Below, piece after piece: positions 34,890-45,431 of a stretch of DNA of 64,000 bases (position 1 is the stretch's first letter; every line of letters begins with the position of its first letter). A model generated the notes under the pieces. It did no database searches, had not been told where the DNA came from, and was given only the letters and a program-made list of their open reading frames with translations. This stretch comes from Pollenia angustigena (lineage: Eukaryota > Arthropoda > Insecta > Diptera > Polleniidae). Made by a program: the position numbers and the translations under genes. The stretch lies in NCBI GenBank assembly GCA_930367215.1, contig OV884056.1, forward strand, positions 248,833,127 to 248,897,126. Direction: 5' to 3'.

Positions 34890-35235
34890 ACGCAGCGCAA
34901 CAAAATTCGGGTCATCGCCGCAAGCTTCAATACTTGCAACGCTAAATGAAACTAGACTATTGGTAGAAAAGGCGTTTGATCAAAAAAATATACAGCCAGG
35001 CCCACGATGTCACACGTTAACGTTCGCATAGAAAATTACATTTAAACCAAAAACAAATTTTATGTCATTATCTATGCGAACGTTAACGTGTGACATCGTG
35101 GGCCTGGCTGTAAATGTACTTCTGAGCTAAAATACTATTTCAGATGTCTTCAGTATAATTGCATGGCGATTCTTTGCTTAGTTTCATTTCGCGTTGCAAG
35201 AAGTATTAAGGCTGGTTTATTTTTGTTGCACAGTG
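34890..35235. mobile_element. TIR element with GTGCAACAAAA ends, carrying a hairpin MITE
   Basis: The left end (GCGCAACAAAATTCGGGTCA, then CTTGCAACGCTAAATGAAAC) and right end (GTTTCATTTCGCGTTGCAAG, then TTTTGTTGCACAGTG) are inverted over about 55 bases. It is homologous to 41270-41875, which lacks the inserted hairpin at 34993-35110. Confidence 0.75.
34993..35110. mobile_element. 118-bp MITE, perfect 40-bp TIR, TA duplication
   Basis: Arms 34993-35032 and 35071-35110 are exact reverse complements (start CAGCCAGGCCCACGATGTCA), separated by 38 bases, with TA on each side (34991-34992, 35111-35112). The ends and duplication indicate the Tc1/mariner superfamily. The empty site is seen in the homologous region near 41320. 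Confidence 0.95.
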
Positions 35236-35251
35236 TTACCTAAAGCACTTT

Positions 35252-35627
35252 GGAGACTATCAAATAAACACATCAATCACATAGTTGTGTGCGTGCAGTC
35301 GTTCTCTTTCGGCTACACATACACGTTGTCGGCAATGCTTGATGAAAATCAAAAAGTTTTTATTTTTTTATTTGATGGCTGATTATTTTATAATCTCCTG
35401 TTGTGATTGACAGAAAAATTTTATTTGCTTTGTTTTTGTTGTCATTTTATATTTAATTTTATAAATTGAAAAAAAATATAAATTTTGTTTTGTTTTAAGA
35501 TTTTGGTTAACATAAAAACATTACAAATGTTGATTGAATTGATTTTTGTCCGTCTTCGAAAAATCCTGAAATAAACGACACTAACACATACATATGCACT
35601 GATTGATGGGTTTATTTGATAGTCTCC
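35252..35627. mobile_element. MITE with 28-bp TIR
   Basis: 35252-35279 (GGAGACTATCAAATAAACAC...) and 35600-35627 are reverse complements with about one mismatch. The interior is non-coding; the frames at 35194 and 35442 are not supported. Confidence 0.75.
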
Positions 35628-35636
35628 AGGGCCCAT

Positions 35637-36565
35637 GGTACAAGTACACAAGGTAGACTCGTTGGACCATATGTTTGTCAGCTGTTTACCCCAGTTAAAC
35701 CCCAAATGTCTGTTTACATATAAACATTTTTAATATTGAAAAAACAGTTTTTCATATAAAAATTTGGTTAATGTAATTAAAATAAAAAAAACTTTATAAC
35801 AAAAGTGTCTGTGCAAAAAAAATACTTTAAGGGAGCAGGACCGAAACGAAAGAATCATAGACAAAGGCCAGAAAAACGATATCTAGTGTATATGATTCAG
35901 AGAAGCAAAAGTTTTTGTTGAAAGCTATGAAGAACGACGATGATGATGAAGACAAAGAGGTTGTTAAAGAGTTGTCACCATTTGAAGAGCAAGTCAAGCT
36001 TTTTGAATAAGAATTAGGAGAATTAGCAGTTTACAAAAAAGTTGGTAAGATTTAGAAGGATTCCAAAGAAAATATAAATTGGATCCACATGAAAGTCGTT
36101 GCTCATTAGCTTTTTTACGATCTTTCAATAATTTTCAATTGTAATGTCGCCAAAAGCTCTACCTTTATCCAAACAGCCGATAAGGAAACCAGCACGACTG
36201 CCATCGGGCAATAGGTGATCATGGGCCTGCGAGGCATACCTATGTATATCATAGATTCTAATTTCAAATCACTCAATTGCCCACTTTGTATTGTATCCAT
36301 AGGAATGGATATTCTATAATATACATCAAATTATATTAATTTTTCTGTTTTTTACGGCAAGCGAAAAAAAAAATAACCAATTAAAGAAAACTTTCAAAAG
36401 TTTTATTATTTTCCTTCACTTTTTTTATTGTGTTTTTTTTTTTAATTTGTATTTTTATTTTGTGTTTCTGAAGGCGCAGTGTTGCTCTTTTTTTGAAGTC
36501 TCGGGTAAAAAAACAAAAACAAATTGCCTGTTGCAACGAGTCTACCTTGTGTAGTTGTACCATGT
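35637..36565. mobile_element. Possible TIR element, CAACGAGTCTACCTTGTGTA arms
   Basis: 35637-35666 and 36536-36565 are inverted, sharing ACACAAGGTAGACTCGTTG and a GGTACAA core with one or two mismatches. The interior is about 900 bases with no recognised coding region. The pair could be ends of one element or two inverted fragments. Confidence 0.5.
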
Positions 36566-36967
36566 CCAGGGCCCTTAAACAAAAATAAGTTATCATTAGC
36601 TGCGTTCGAGAACACAAACGTTTTTACTATTTTTTACTGCATATTACGAAATTTCGTTCGAGTACACAAAATACAGTAAATGAGAGCACAAATTGAAAGC
36701 GTCAAGTGACTGTTCTTGTCTGAGTATTTACAAATTTTTACTGCAGAAATCTCAGCAGAAACGCTTAGTAAATAATATGGTTTTTTGTTTCAAAAGGTAA
36801 ACAAAAAAGTTACATATAAAAAACCTACAAATTGTGAAAAAATTATTAAATTAAAGAAAAGTTGAAATAAAAATTAAACCAAAACAAAAAGTGAATAACT
36901 ATTAATTAATTAAACTTGTTTCTGAAGCATTTATCTGGTTGAATACAAACTTTTGAAATTTTTTACA

Positions 36968-37186
36968 GAGCTACCTAAACAAGAGCGGCAAGCGTTTTTT
37001 TAAACATGCAAATTCTATTGCCAATACATTTTCAATAAAACAAAACGACCAAGCGATCTATCAAATAAGATTTTACAGCCGGGTGGTGTTAAATTCGCGT
37101 TCTAAAGGTTTGTTTCGTATAAACTGTATGAAAATGAAAAGTTTTGACATAAAGCAGACGCTTGCCGCTCTTATTTAGGTAGCTCA
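36968..37186. mobile_element. 219-bp MITE, GAGCTACCTAAA ends
   Basis: GAGCTACCTAAACAAGAGCG at 36968 and its complement with one change at 37159-37186; arms of about 27 bases. A short stretch with the same end (AACTGAGCTACCTAAA) occurs at about 5723-5738. Confidence 0.8.
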
Positions 37187-37731
37187 GTTAGAGTTGTAAA
37201 AGTGTGAAGTATTTGGGAACTTAATAATAATTTGGGAAAAATAATAGCAAAAAAATTATTCATCTTCTTAAAATTAGTAAAATCTAATAAAATAAAAAAC
37301 AAAGAAGTATGAAAGATTACAAAAAATAATTTGTTTGCATTTTCCAAAAATGTTCGTGTTATAAAAAGTATTTAATCGAGTACCGATTAGAAAACGAGTT
37401 AAGTCAAAAGTATAAAAATTTTTCAAAACTTCAATTATTTGTTATCAGCTGTTGTCTTTATTTTACGAATTTTTACAAATTTTGCGTTCGCGTACTTTTT
37501 TGGATTTCAGCTAAGGTATTCATTTAATCGACCGTTTGTTTTAATCGGTTAATCGCTCGAATAATTAACCGAGGTTTTCGTTTAATCGGTTAATAATCGA
37601 TTAATTAAGTTTTTTTTTTTAAATTAAATAATTTCGTTGTGGTTTATATTTTGTTTGGCTTGAGGTCATTTATTGTAAATTAAAAAACTTTTTTTTTTTT
37701 TTTTTAATTTTAATCATCAATATTTTTATTT

Positions 37732-37775
37732 TTATATACCCAATATTTCGAGGCAACTCCGTTGCTCATCTTCAG
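37732..37775 (-). ncRNA. Hammerhead-like motif of the Penelope-like element
   Basis: On the minus strand, 3' of the Penelope-like ORF, the order is CTGAAGA (complement of 37769-37775), then a stem with arms GAGCAAC and GTTGCCTC around GGA (one bulged C), then GAAA (37746-37749), then TATTGGGTATA, which can form a minimal stem III. This matches the hammerhead core CUGANGA - stem II - GAAA. Penelope-like elements are known to carry minimal hammerheads. I could not find a convincing stem I, so self-cleavage is uncertain. Confidence 0.45.
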
Positions 37776-37985
37776 GGGATCTATTCAAAAATATATATAA
37801 ACAAAGTTTTATTGTATAGAAAACACAAAAAACTTTTAAAGTTATAAATAACAATAAATTACAAATAACAATAAAAACATACTTATTTAAATAAAAAACT
37901 AAGTTAAACGTTTTATTGTCACTTGCACTGTAAGGTTTTGATTGCAACTGTCATTTTGATAGTCCATTATTTTTATATCTGTTTA

Positions 37986-38258
37986 TCGTGTGCAAGGTAT
38001 ATTTATAGCTGGTAGCCGCGAGATTACAACAATTGTACAATAAAACAAACAAAAGGGCTTTTTATTGTTGTTTTGTGATACGAACTGTCAAACAGCAAAG
38101 GGGTTGAAAAGAGACAAACAAGACAAAAGATAAGGACAAAAAACCTTGTTTACATGTTTACTATACAACATTTGACAGTTTGTATCGCAAAACAAGCAAA
38201 TAAAAAATAGCCAGCTGGCTTTCCGAGACTACCTGCTATAAATATACCTTGATCGTGT
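37986..38258. repeat. Inverted repeat in the Penelope-like 3' region, with nested MITE
   Basis: 37986-38015 and 38229-38258 are about 30-base inverted repeats (AAGGTATATTTATAGC core). Between them, 38056-38093 and 38171-38212 form a second inverted pair (GATACGAACTGTCAAA/TTTGACAGTTTGTATC), which looks like a separate small MITE of about 157 bp. Confidence 0.6.
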
Positions 38259-39123
38259 GTTTAAATATCTGCGCTACGTTCTCAGTGTCTCTCTTATAGT
38301 TTAATTTCTTCTCTTCTGGTTCGTTTGTAATGTGCAGCATTTCAAGTGTATATCTTCTGTTGTAATTATTCTCTTGTACTAATATTTGTACATTTTCAAA
38401 ATCTGGTTGATGTCCGCTCAATGTACAGTGGGCTGCAAGTGCTGTTTTTTGTTCCAGTGGTTTATTTACTGCCGATTTGTGTGATGCCATCCTAGTTTTT
38501 AATTTTGATTTTGTTGTGCCAACATATGTCTTTTGGCATACATTGGACTTGTCACCTTTACACGTTATTTTATACACCAATTGTCTTCTGGATTTGTCTT
38601 CTTTTTCTAATATCGATTTAGTATTGCTAAAAAGTTTGTAAATTGTGTAATTTGTTCGTAGAGCTAATTCATAATTATCCTTGTCGTAAATATCGGAATT
38701 TTTTAATCTTTCGGAAAAACCAGGAACGTATGTAATTGATTTGTAAACTTTTCGTGGTTTTTCCAGTGATTCTAACATGTTTTTGCTTCTTACGTCTTTA
38801 ATCAAATTCTTAATAGTTTTTCTCGGAAAGTCATTCATAACTAATATATTGTTAATTCTAATAAAGTTTTGCCTATGAAAAACCTTGTCACTGACTTCCA
38901 AAACTCTGTGGATAAAGTTTGTCGCCGTATTCATTATGATTCTTCTTGGGTGCTTAGAATGGAAATTAAGTAACCTCCCCGAGGCCATTGGTTTTTGGTA
39001 CCAATCTACCTTGATGATATTTCCTTTTCTGTGTACTAAAGTGTCTAAATATGGTAATTTATTGTCTTTTTCCATTTCTATCGTAAATTGAATTTGTCTT
39101 TGAAAATCGTTTAACATTTTCAA
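38236..39123 (-). CDS. Penelope-like RT thumb and GIY-YIG endonuclease, intact 3' part
   Basis: A 295-codon uninterrupted frame, the longest in the window. It is the 3' part of the element described above, not an independent gene. Upstream codons stay open back to the VDDI box and the stop before it (39186), so the ATG is internal. Landmarks: DNKLPYLDTLVHR and YQKPMASGRLLNFHSKHPRR (RT after the palm, residues about 20-60). The GIY-YIG domain spans about residues 180-260, with LVYKITCKG, a Cys-rich insert, TYVGTTKSKLKTRMASHKSA and AAHCTLSGHQPDFENVQIL. Residues VYKI...TYVG correspond to the GIY...YIG strands, and the R in LKTRMASH matches the conserved arginine. Confidence 0.85.
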   Translation of the reverse strand: MKMLNDFQRQIQFTIEMEKDNKLPYLDTLVHRKGNIIKVDWYQKPMASGRLLNFHSKHPRRIIMNTATNFIHRVLEVSDKVFHRQNFIRINNILVMNDFPRKTIKNLIKDVRSKNMLESLEKPRKVYKSITYVPGFSERLKNSDIYDKDNYELALRTNYTIYKLFSNTKSILEKEDKSRRQLVYKITCKGDKSNVCQKTYVGTTKSKLKTRMASHKSAVNKPLEQKTALAAHCTLSGHQPDFENVQILVQENNYNRRYTLEMLHITNEPEEKKLNYKRDTENVAQIFKHTIKVYL

Positions 39124-40166
39124 CGTGCTTTCAACATCATCTTTTTTTTTTTTTTTTTGAATTATTCCAAATATATCGTCAACTTATTTTGTCAATATTT
39201 TCGGCTCAGTCTTCAAATTGTTAATAGTTATGTCTAAAAGTTCCTCCATTACTATATCTGCTATTACCGGTGAAGCAGGAGATCCCATAGGCATGCCTTT
39301 TGTCTGTTCAAATACCTTGTCATCGTATTTGAAGTACCTGGACTCTTTAATACAAAACGAAACGAGCTCCATAAATAAATTTTTCGGATTTGGGTGTATT
39401 CTTTCAGTTTTTCCCATTTTTCTCCAATAATTTTCATTGCTATGACGGGGACACTTGGAAAAAGTGATACGACGTCAAAAGAAATCATTACTTCATCTTG
39501 ATTTATGGATGTATTTTTAATTAATTGTTTAAATTCCTTTGAATCCTTTACGTTATACCTCGACTCCTTAGTTTAGTGTTTTAAAATGTCTATTATGTAT
39601 TTGCATAGGTTATAAGAAGGGGAGTTAACAGAGGAACAAATAGATCTTAGAGGAACTCCTTCCTTGTGGATCTTTGGTAGCCCGTATAACCTTGGCGCAA
39701 TAGCTTCTTTTGTAATTAATTTATTCCTTTCAGTTTGGTTGATCAGATTCAAATTAAAAAGTTTATCTATTTAAGCATTGTTCTTATTTTGTAAAATAGA
39801 TGTGGGATCTTTTTTCATTCTCCTGTACGTGCACATATCTCCTAATATTGTTTTCATTTTCAAATCATAGTCCTTTTTATTTAATGCGACAGTTTGTTTC
39901 CCTTATCCGCAGTCAATATTAATATATCTCTATTTTTGTCCAAATATTTTTTTGTATGTCCCACTGTATTCAAAATAAATGTATCTCTTAAGTTTAATTT
40001 TGTCTTGCTTAAGTGGTCATCTATTAACGATACTAGCTTTGATCTTGAGATCTCTTGTTGTTCTTTATTCTCTTTTGTTCTTACAACCTCTTCCCCCTCT
40101 GCAATGCATTTGACAGTGGGAAAGCCTTTCTCGTATTTGGTACTGCATGTTTTGGACCTAACCTGG

Positions 40167-40327
40167 CGTTTCCACATGCAAGTAATTACTTGCAAGTAGC
40201 GTATACGTATTATCAACGAAAAATCGAGGCAACAGCCGATTGGCTGAAAGTACAAAAATTGTAAGAATGTTAGTGAAAAAATGTGAGTGTATTGAGTTTT
40301 TCGAACTTGTACTTGCATGTGGAAACG
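40167..40327. mobile_element. 161-bp MITE in the Penelope-like element
   Basis: CGTTTCCACATGCAAGTA at 40167-40184 and its exact complement at 40310-40327. It interrupts the polyprotein between WLLSL and KYEKGFPTVKCIAEGEE. The minus frame 39881-40393 reads through the insert, so its N-terminal half is MITE sequence, not protein. Confidence 0.85.
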
Positions 40328-41059
40328 GGGGGTAAGGACAGTAGCCATTGTATGTTTGTAGGTATGTCTTTGTCTGTTTTGTTTACAAACCAATCTTTAT
40401 TAAATCTCATATTAAACTCTTTGTTTTGTTTATTTTTAAGAGATTCTAACTTTTTAATAAGTCTTGTCTTATTGGTATTCATGACGTTTTTATAAATGAT
40501 GTCTTCACTTTCAAAAAATAATTGTTTATCATCTTCTTCCAAAAAACTTCCTATTATCTGTTTTGTTTTTAATAATAATTCGCTATTCTCTTTAATTAAT
40601 TTGTGCTTTTGTTTGTTGGCTTTAATATTTGTTGGTTAAAATTGGATATGTGTTTGTTTACATTAGATTTTAAATTTGGCGGTATTTTGTTATTTATTTC
40701 GAAAATATTGTTTATGTTTTTGGACGAGTTAATAATGAAGTTTGGTATGATACCTACATGTTTACACTTAATTAGAAAAGTTACGGATGATTTTAAGCTT
40801 GCCATTTGTTTGTTGTATTGAGTGTAGTTCTTGATAATATACAAAAATGCATTAATTGTTTATTATTGGAGTTTATTAATAAAAAACATACCAAACATAA
40901 CAATTCTTGAACTAAAACGTGCAAAAAAAAAAAAAAAAACAATTCATAAATATGTAATAAGCATTTTTTCAATTAATACACAAGTCATATCGTCATAATA
41001 TCCTAAATAATATTTTGCAATTGTTTATAATAAATAAAAATAAAAATTTTAATGCTGTG

Positions 41060-41875
41060 TTCATTGATTCGTCATAACTGTACAGTAGAAATCTAATTTA
41101 TAACACTGTCTTAGAAGACCCCTAGTGAAATTTGATGCAAAAAATATTCGTACAACATTTTAACCCTCTAACGTGCCGTTTCAGTTAAGAAGTTAAAAAA
41201 GGACAAAAATTACCCCTTAAAATTACTGTTAGAGGGTTAATAAATTCTATGAAAAGAATCGCCATACAATTCTACTAAAGACATCTGAAATAGTCTTTTA
41301 GGTCAGAAGCACATTTATTATATTTTTTTTGACTTGTCAGGTCAGAAGTACATTTAGTATATTTTTTTGACTTGTACCAAACGCCTTTTCAAAAATTCAA
41401 AAATGTTAATGCCCGAAATTTCGAGAACTCGTTTTCGATACATTGCACGAACTTTTGGTCTTTATAGACCCCTAGTGAAATTTGATGTCAAAAATATTCG
41501 TAGAACAAATTAACCCTTAAAAATGCCGTTTTAGTATACTTTTGTGTAAGAGTTGGGAAAAAGGACAAAAATGACCCCTTAAAATCGGAATTAGAGGGTT
41601 AATAAATTCGACGAAAAGAATCGCTGTACGATTCTACTAAAGATATATGAAATTATTTTTTAACTCAGAAGTACCTTAAGTATATTTTTTTTGACTTATA
41701 CCAAACGCCTTTTCAAAAAATTCAAAAATTTGGGGGCCCATATTTCGGGAGACGGAGCTAACTTGTCAAAACCCTTTGGCAGATTTGCTCTACTAGTAGT
41801 CTACTTTCATTTCGCGTTGCAAGTGTTGAGGCTGGCGGCGATGACTCGAATTTTGTTGCACAGTGTATGCGGTAG
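41060..41875. repeat. Element with internal 348-bp tandem duplication
   Basis: Two copies of a unit start AGACCCCTAGTGAAATTTGA at 41117 and 41465 and continue through GGGTTAATAAATTC and AAGAATCGC to a TTTTTTGACTTGT segment. The right end (41800-41875: TTTCATTTCGCGTTGCAAG, GATGACTCGAATTTTGTTGC, ACAGTG) matches the TIR of 34890-35235, so the two are related elements. The left end is unclear; the sequence TACAGTAGAAATC at 41082 looks pogo-like. Confidence 0.65.
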
Positions 41876-42243
41876 CCCACAACAGTCATATCGTCGGCTT
41901 AATATGCAAACATGCTAATAAAAAACTTTTTATTTTCACTATTTGCAGTTTAATAGAAAATTAAAAATACAGTTAGTTTTACAATCTTCAAGACTTAAAT
42001 AGAAGAAAAACTACATGCTGGTCGACCTTTTTCTCTTCCACACGTCATCAACATCTCAATTTACATAAAAAGTGGATTTAGCCGGTGTGCATATTAAGCC
42101 GACAATATATATTTCTTGTTATTATATTAAGACATAAGACTTTATGACTACCTTGTGAATGCCCCAAATATGTATTTATAAAAAAAATTAACTGAGATAA
42201 CTTTATTAGTTATTTCAATAGTTAAGGGAGATCTTATAACATA

Positions 42244-42468
42244 CGGGTATGTTCTGTAAATCGAAATGAAGTGGATTTAAAACCGAACAAATTTTAAAGA
42301 AAGTTCACAAAAATATTCCTTTTTATATACTTCATATTTTGAGTACCAACTATATTTACAAGAGCAGCTCTTAAAAACAGGACAAACTACAGTAATTTTG
42401 TCAATAATTGAAATCAAAATCTCGTTCGATTTTAATTCCACTTCATTTCGATTTGTAGAACATGCCCG
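42244..42468. mobile_element. 225-bp hairpin MITE, about 38-bp TIR
   Basis: CGGGTATGTTCTGTAAATCG at 42244 and the inverted sequence ending GAACATGCCCG at 42468 pair over about 40 bases (shared TCGAAATGAAGTGGA). ATA flanks both sides. The 90-codon minus frame 42277-42549 crosses it and is not credible. Confidence 0.75.
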
Positions 42469-43028
42469 ATAATCTCTTAGAAAAGTAATTTCGTTTAAAT
42501 GTTTAGGATTAAAGCGATTCTTTTCCTTAGTTTTGACAAAACTTGACATGGAAAAAATTCTTTTACTTATCGTGGATCTAATTTCTCAGTCCTTTTCCAG
42601 GATTTCTCTAAACATATAAAATACTCCATTATGCCATTAGAGTTTTTTAAAATTTTTAACACTTCTAATTGTTTCGGTTAATTCTGTTTAAAGACTCATA
42701 TGAGAAGATACATATGTATGAGAAACGTGAAACAAAGAAAAGGGTTTTGCGATAAAACATTTAATCCATTTTTCACCATATTCCTGCTGATCGATGATGA
42801 AGATAAAATAAATTGAAAAACATTGTAATTTTTGCGGAAAATGGGTTTGTATAAAAAAATATTTTCTTAAAACATACATTTTGTATATGAGACGAAACAA
42901 ATAATTAAAAACACAAAAAAATATGTTGTTATACAATAAAATAATGAAATTTTTGATACATCGGTTAATCGACTGAAATTAACCGGTTTAATCGTTAATC
43001 GAAAAAAAAGCCAATTTGAAATTAAGCG

Positions 43029-43572
43029 CAGGGCTGTCAGATATGGCGATTTCTCGCCAAACGTGGCGATTTTGAAACGTGTTTGGCGATGGGATTTCCC
43101 ATTTGGCGACTGGCGACTTTTATGGCGATTTCTGATATAACTGGCGATTAACTTGGCTATTTTTAGCATTTATATTATTTCGGCGATTTTGTTTAACAAC
43201 TTGTCATTTTTTGTTATCATTACTAATATAAAAAAAACATATTAAGTGAATTTTATATTCAGTCACTATTTAATTCTATAACTATGTAGGTCAAAACTCC
43301 AGTAATGAAATCGGTGAGGCTGAAGTGTACGATATTATAGACTTGTGTACTTAATTTAAGTTTTTAGCTGAATACATATGAATATAATCTCCATTTTATT
43401 TAATTAAAAAAAAAAAATTACAGAAACAAAACAAAATTTACTTCGGCGACTTTTTTGTATTTTTTCTTAGTTTTTGGCGATAAAAAAAAGAACATTTTAC
43501 GACGTTTGGCGATTTTTGGCGATTTCTGACATCCGGTTTGGCGATGGAGCTCAAAAAAATCTGACAACCCTG
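43029..43572. mobile_element. hAT-type MITE, perfect 8-bp duplication ATTAAGCG
   Basis: A 544-bp element with ends CAGGGCTGTCAGAT and ATCTGACAACCCTG, flanked by identical ATTAAGCG (43021-43028 and 43573-43580). Both ends bear TGGCGATTT repeats in the same orientation (about 14 copies). The length of the duplication and the CAGGG start mark it as hAT. Related in ends and layout to 19715-20820. Confidence 0.95.
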
Positions 43573-43714
43573 ATTAAGCGATCAGTTAATCGGGCAGTAA
43601 TTAATCAGTTAACCGATTGACGGTTAACCGAATGAATACATTAATAACAGCTTTTTGTGAGAGCAAATTTTTCCGTTTACTCATTTACTGCATTTTACTG
43701 TTAAAGTTCTCAAA

Positions 43715-44184
43715 AGCTGGAGGTCCATTCTACGCGTTTTCGCCTCCACACAGCGCATGCTCTTCTTACCTTAGTGCCGGTTCACACACTTCAAGTTTGA
43801 CTCGTCAAGTCTTGAGTTTTTAGCAGAGACGGAGAAAGAAATGGCATTCTCTTTTTCCTTCTCTCCTAAAATCTTAAGACTTGACGAGTTAAACTTGACG
43901 TGTGTGAACCGGCACTTACTTGCATTTTTCGTTTCAAGTTACATGCAACGCTTTTTATGCAGCAGCAGCACAAATAAAAATAAAATTTAATTTGTCAAAA
44001 TCAGCTGATTTGTTCGAACGCTGCTTGTGACGCCTACAAAAGTAGAAAGTAAACCTACTTTTCCCCTCAAGGCATCTAAGCTTTTGTGCATGTAACTTAC
44101 TACGTATCACTACACAGATTCTACTTTTTTGACAGCTGCGTATGCTGCGAAAAAGCGAGTAACGCGTGGTGTGGACCTCCAGCT
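43715..44184. mobile_element. MITE with AGCTGGAGGTCCA ends
   Basis: AGCTGGAGGTCCA at 43715 and TGGACCTCCAGCT ending 44184, with partial complementarity continuing through CTACGCGTT/AACGCGTGG. It contains a nested element (43774-43915). Confidence 0.75.
43774..43915. mobile_element. 142-bp MITE with TTA duplication, nested
   Basis: Ends GTGCCGGTTCACACACTTCA and the complement GTGTGTGAACCGGCAC, with about 43-base imperfect arms. TTA occurs at 43771-43773 and 43916-43918. Harbinger-like by duplication. Confidence 0.85.
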
Positions 44185-44591
44185 AAACGCACCTATTAAT
44201 GAAATAAATGAGAGAATTGCGTTTTTTGATATGGTTTGTTAGAGCACTTTATCACAAGCAAAGTTTACTTTGACAGATTCTTTTTTAGTTTTCTTCTAAA
44301 CTTTCTCTCATCTCTTCTCGCGCAGATTTTACTTTGCGAGCTCTTCAAAAACTTTAATAACCTCTATTCTTCTTTTCCTTTTCTTGCACAAAGTCAAGAC
44401 TTGGCAAAGAAAACTTTGCGTGTCAGAAGGGGGGGAAAGGGATTGCAGTACAAGTTGAATAAAATATTTTTTAGAGGATCCAAAAGGACCTTAAATTATT
44501 CAGCCTTGAGGAAGCAACAATTCTTGAGAATCTATTAAAATGCTTTGTTTAAAAAAAAACTATGACACTTTCATCTCAAATTCATTATGTA

Positions 44592-45429
44592 CAGGGTGGC
44601 CCAGAATGAGCAATATGTTGTAAATTTATTAGAGTTAATTTTTTAATGCGTTTATTTTAATTTTAATTTTTTTTTAAATAGCTTTGAAAAATTATGTTCT
44701 TAAATGTTGGTGGACATTTTCGCTTCGCACATACTTTAAGCAAAGTTTTGGTTGGTATAGAGTTGATTTTATTTCAAAAGTTAGGGGATGGCTCTTAGTT
44801 TATTAACATACACTCTTTAAAATTAAATTAAATTTACACTACTTTAAAATAATCCCAAAGAAAACTGTCAGGAGCTGTTAAGTCCGGTAAACGCGGAGGC
44901 GCATTAAAATCGCTTGGACGCAAATCAATGCGTTCGTGTAATATGTCCCTAACCAAAGCTATTGAGGCGCCTGCAGTATGTGTTGTGGCGACATCTCGGT
45001 AGCATCACAAGTTTGGATGGTTTTCCACACCTGGCCTAACAAAATTTTCCAGCATCGTCCGTTATGCATCACCGTTGATTGACAGAGATTGAAACACCAA
45101 TGTCAATTCCAATTAATCTTTCAAGCGATACATCTTACCAAACACTTCACTCAAAAGGATGTCGCTGATGATCTCCTCTTGGATTCTCCGAAGCCCAAAT
45201 CCTGCAGTTTTTTTTTTGTTGGCGTAGTTATTTTAAAAGGAAATGGCTGCATTATTATGCACGCTGTGTCAACACAATAAATTAATGGTTTGAAAAATAA
45301 AATTCAATAGTTTTTATGGTGCGTTGCTTGGTTGTGTAGTTAGTCATATTAAACTTTCCAAGTATTCTTCGAAATAATTAAAAAAGTTATAACGAATTCA
45401 TATCATAAAGGTGATTGTGCGCCACCCTG
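44592..45429 (-). mobile_element. DD41D mariner-like element, TA duplication, complete ends
   Basis: An 838-bp element with ends CAGGGTGGCCCAGAATGA and, read inward from 45429, CAGGGTGGCGCACAATCA. TA lies on both sides (44590-44591 and 45430-45431). It encloses the transposase remnant described next, giving an internally deleted but end-to-end copy. Confidence 0.85.
44834..45240 (-). pseudogene. DD41D transposase remnant
   Basis: The minus strand reads KNCRIWASENPR (about 45190), then INGDA, stop, RTMLENFVRPGVENHPNL, stop, CYRDVATTHTAGASIALV and finally NAPPRLPDLTAPDSFLWDYF before a TAA at 44834-44836. The order and spacing match the catalytic half of DD41D mariner relatives: 41 residues lie between the aspartate in RDV and that in PDSFLW. 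In-frame stops, a shift near 45115 and a missing N-terminal half show it is inactive. Confidence 0.8.
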
Positions 45430-45431
45430 TA

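Larger units (their letters stand above)
38236..40844 (-). pseudogene. Penelope-like retroelement, near full length, disabled
   Basis: The minus strand encodes, in order, a Penelope-like polyprotein. N-terminal region: CKHVGIIPNFI at about 40760, and NKDWFVNKTDKDIPTNIQWL at about 40370. Then LILTADKGNK (39890), APRLYGLPKIHKEGVPLRS (39680), RT motif MISFDVVSLFPSVPV (39460), GMPMGSPASPVIADIVMEEL (39250) and the catalytic VDDIFGII (39165). The thumb and GIY-YIG endonuclease follow in the intact 295-codon 3' frame. Damage: a frameshift near 40620, a MITE insertion (40167-40327), frameshifts near 39890 and 39410, and stops near 39773, 39575 and just before VDDI. Shadows on the plus strand were ignored. 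The element probably runs from about 37705 to 40905. Confidence 0.9.
37516..43639. repeat. TTAATCGG-rich inverted flanks around 6.1 kb
   Basis: The left block 37516-37610 and right blocks 42955-43010 plus 43581-43639 are both dense in GGTTAATCG/CGATTAACC. They end with related inverted sequence (GTATTCATTTAATCGACCG and CGGTTAACCGAATGAATAC). They may be the two ends of one old composite element that received the Penelope-like element and the hAT MITE. No target duplication was seen, so this is tentative. Confidence 0.4.

Noticed and set aside
39881..40393. 170-codon minus-strand frame as a separate gene
   Set aside because: Its first half is a MITE insertion and its second half is Penelope-like polyprotein.
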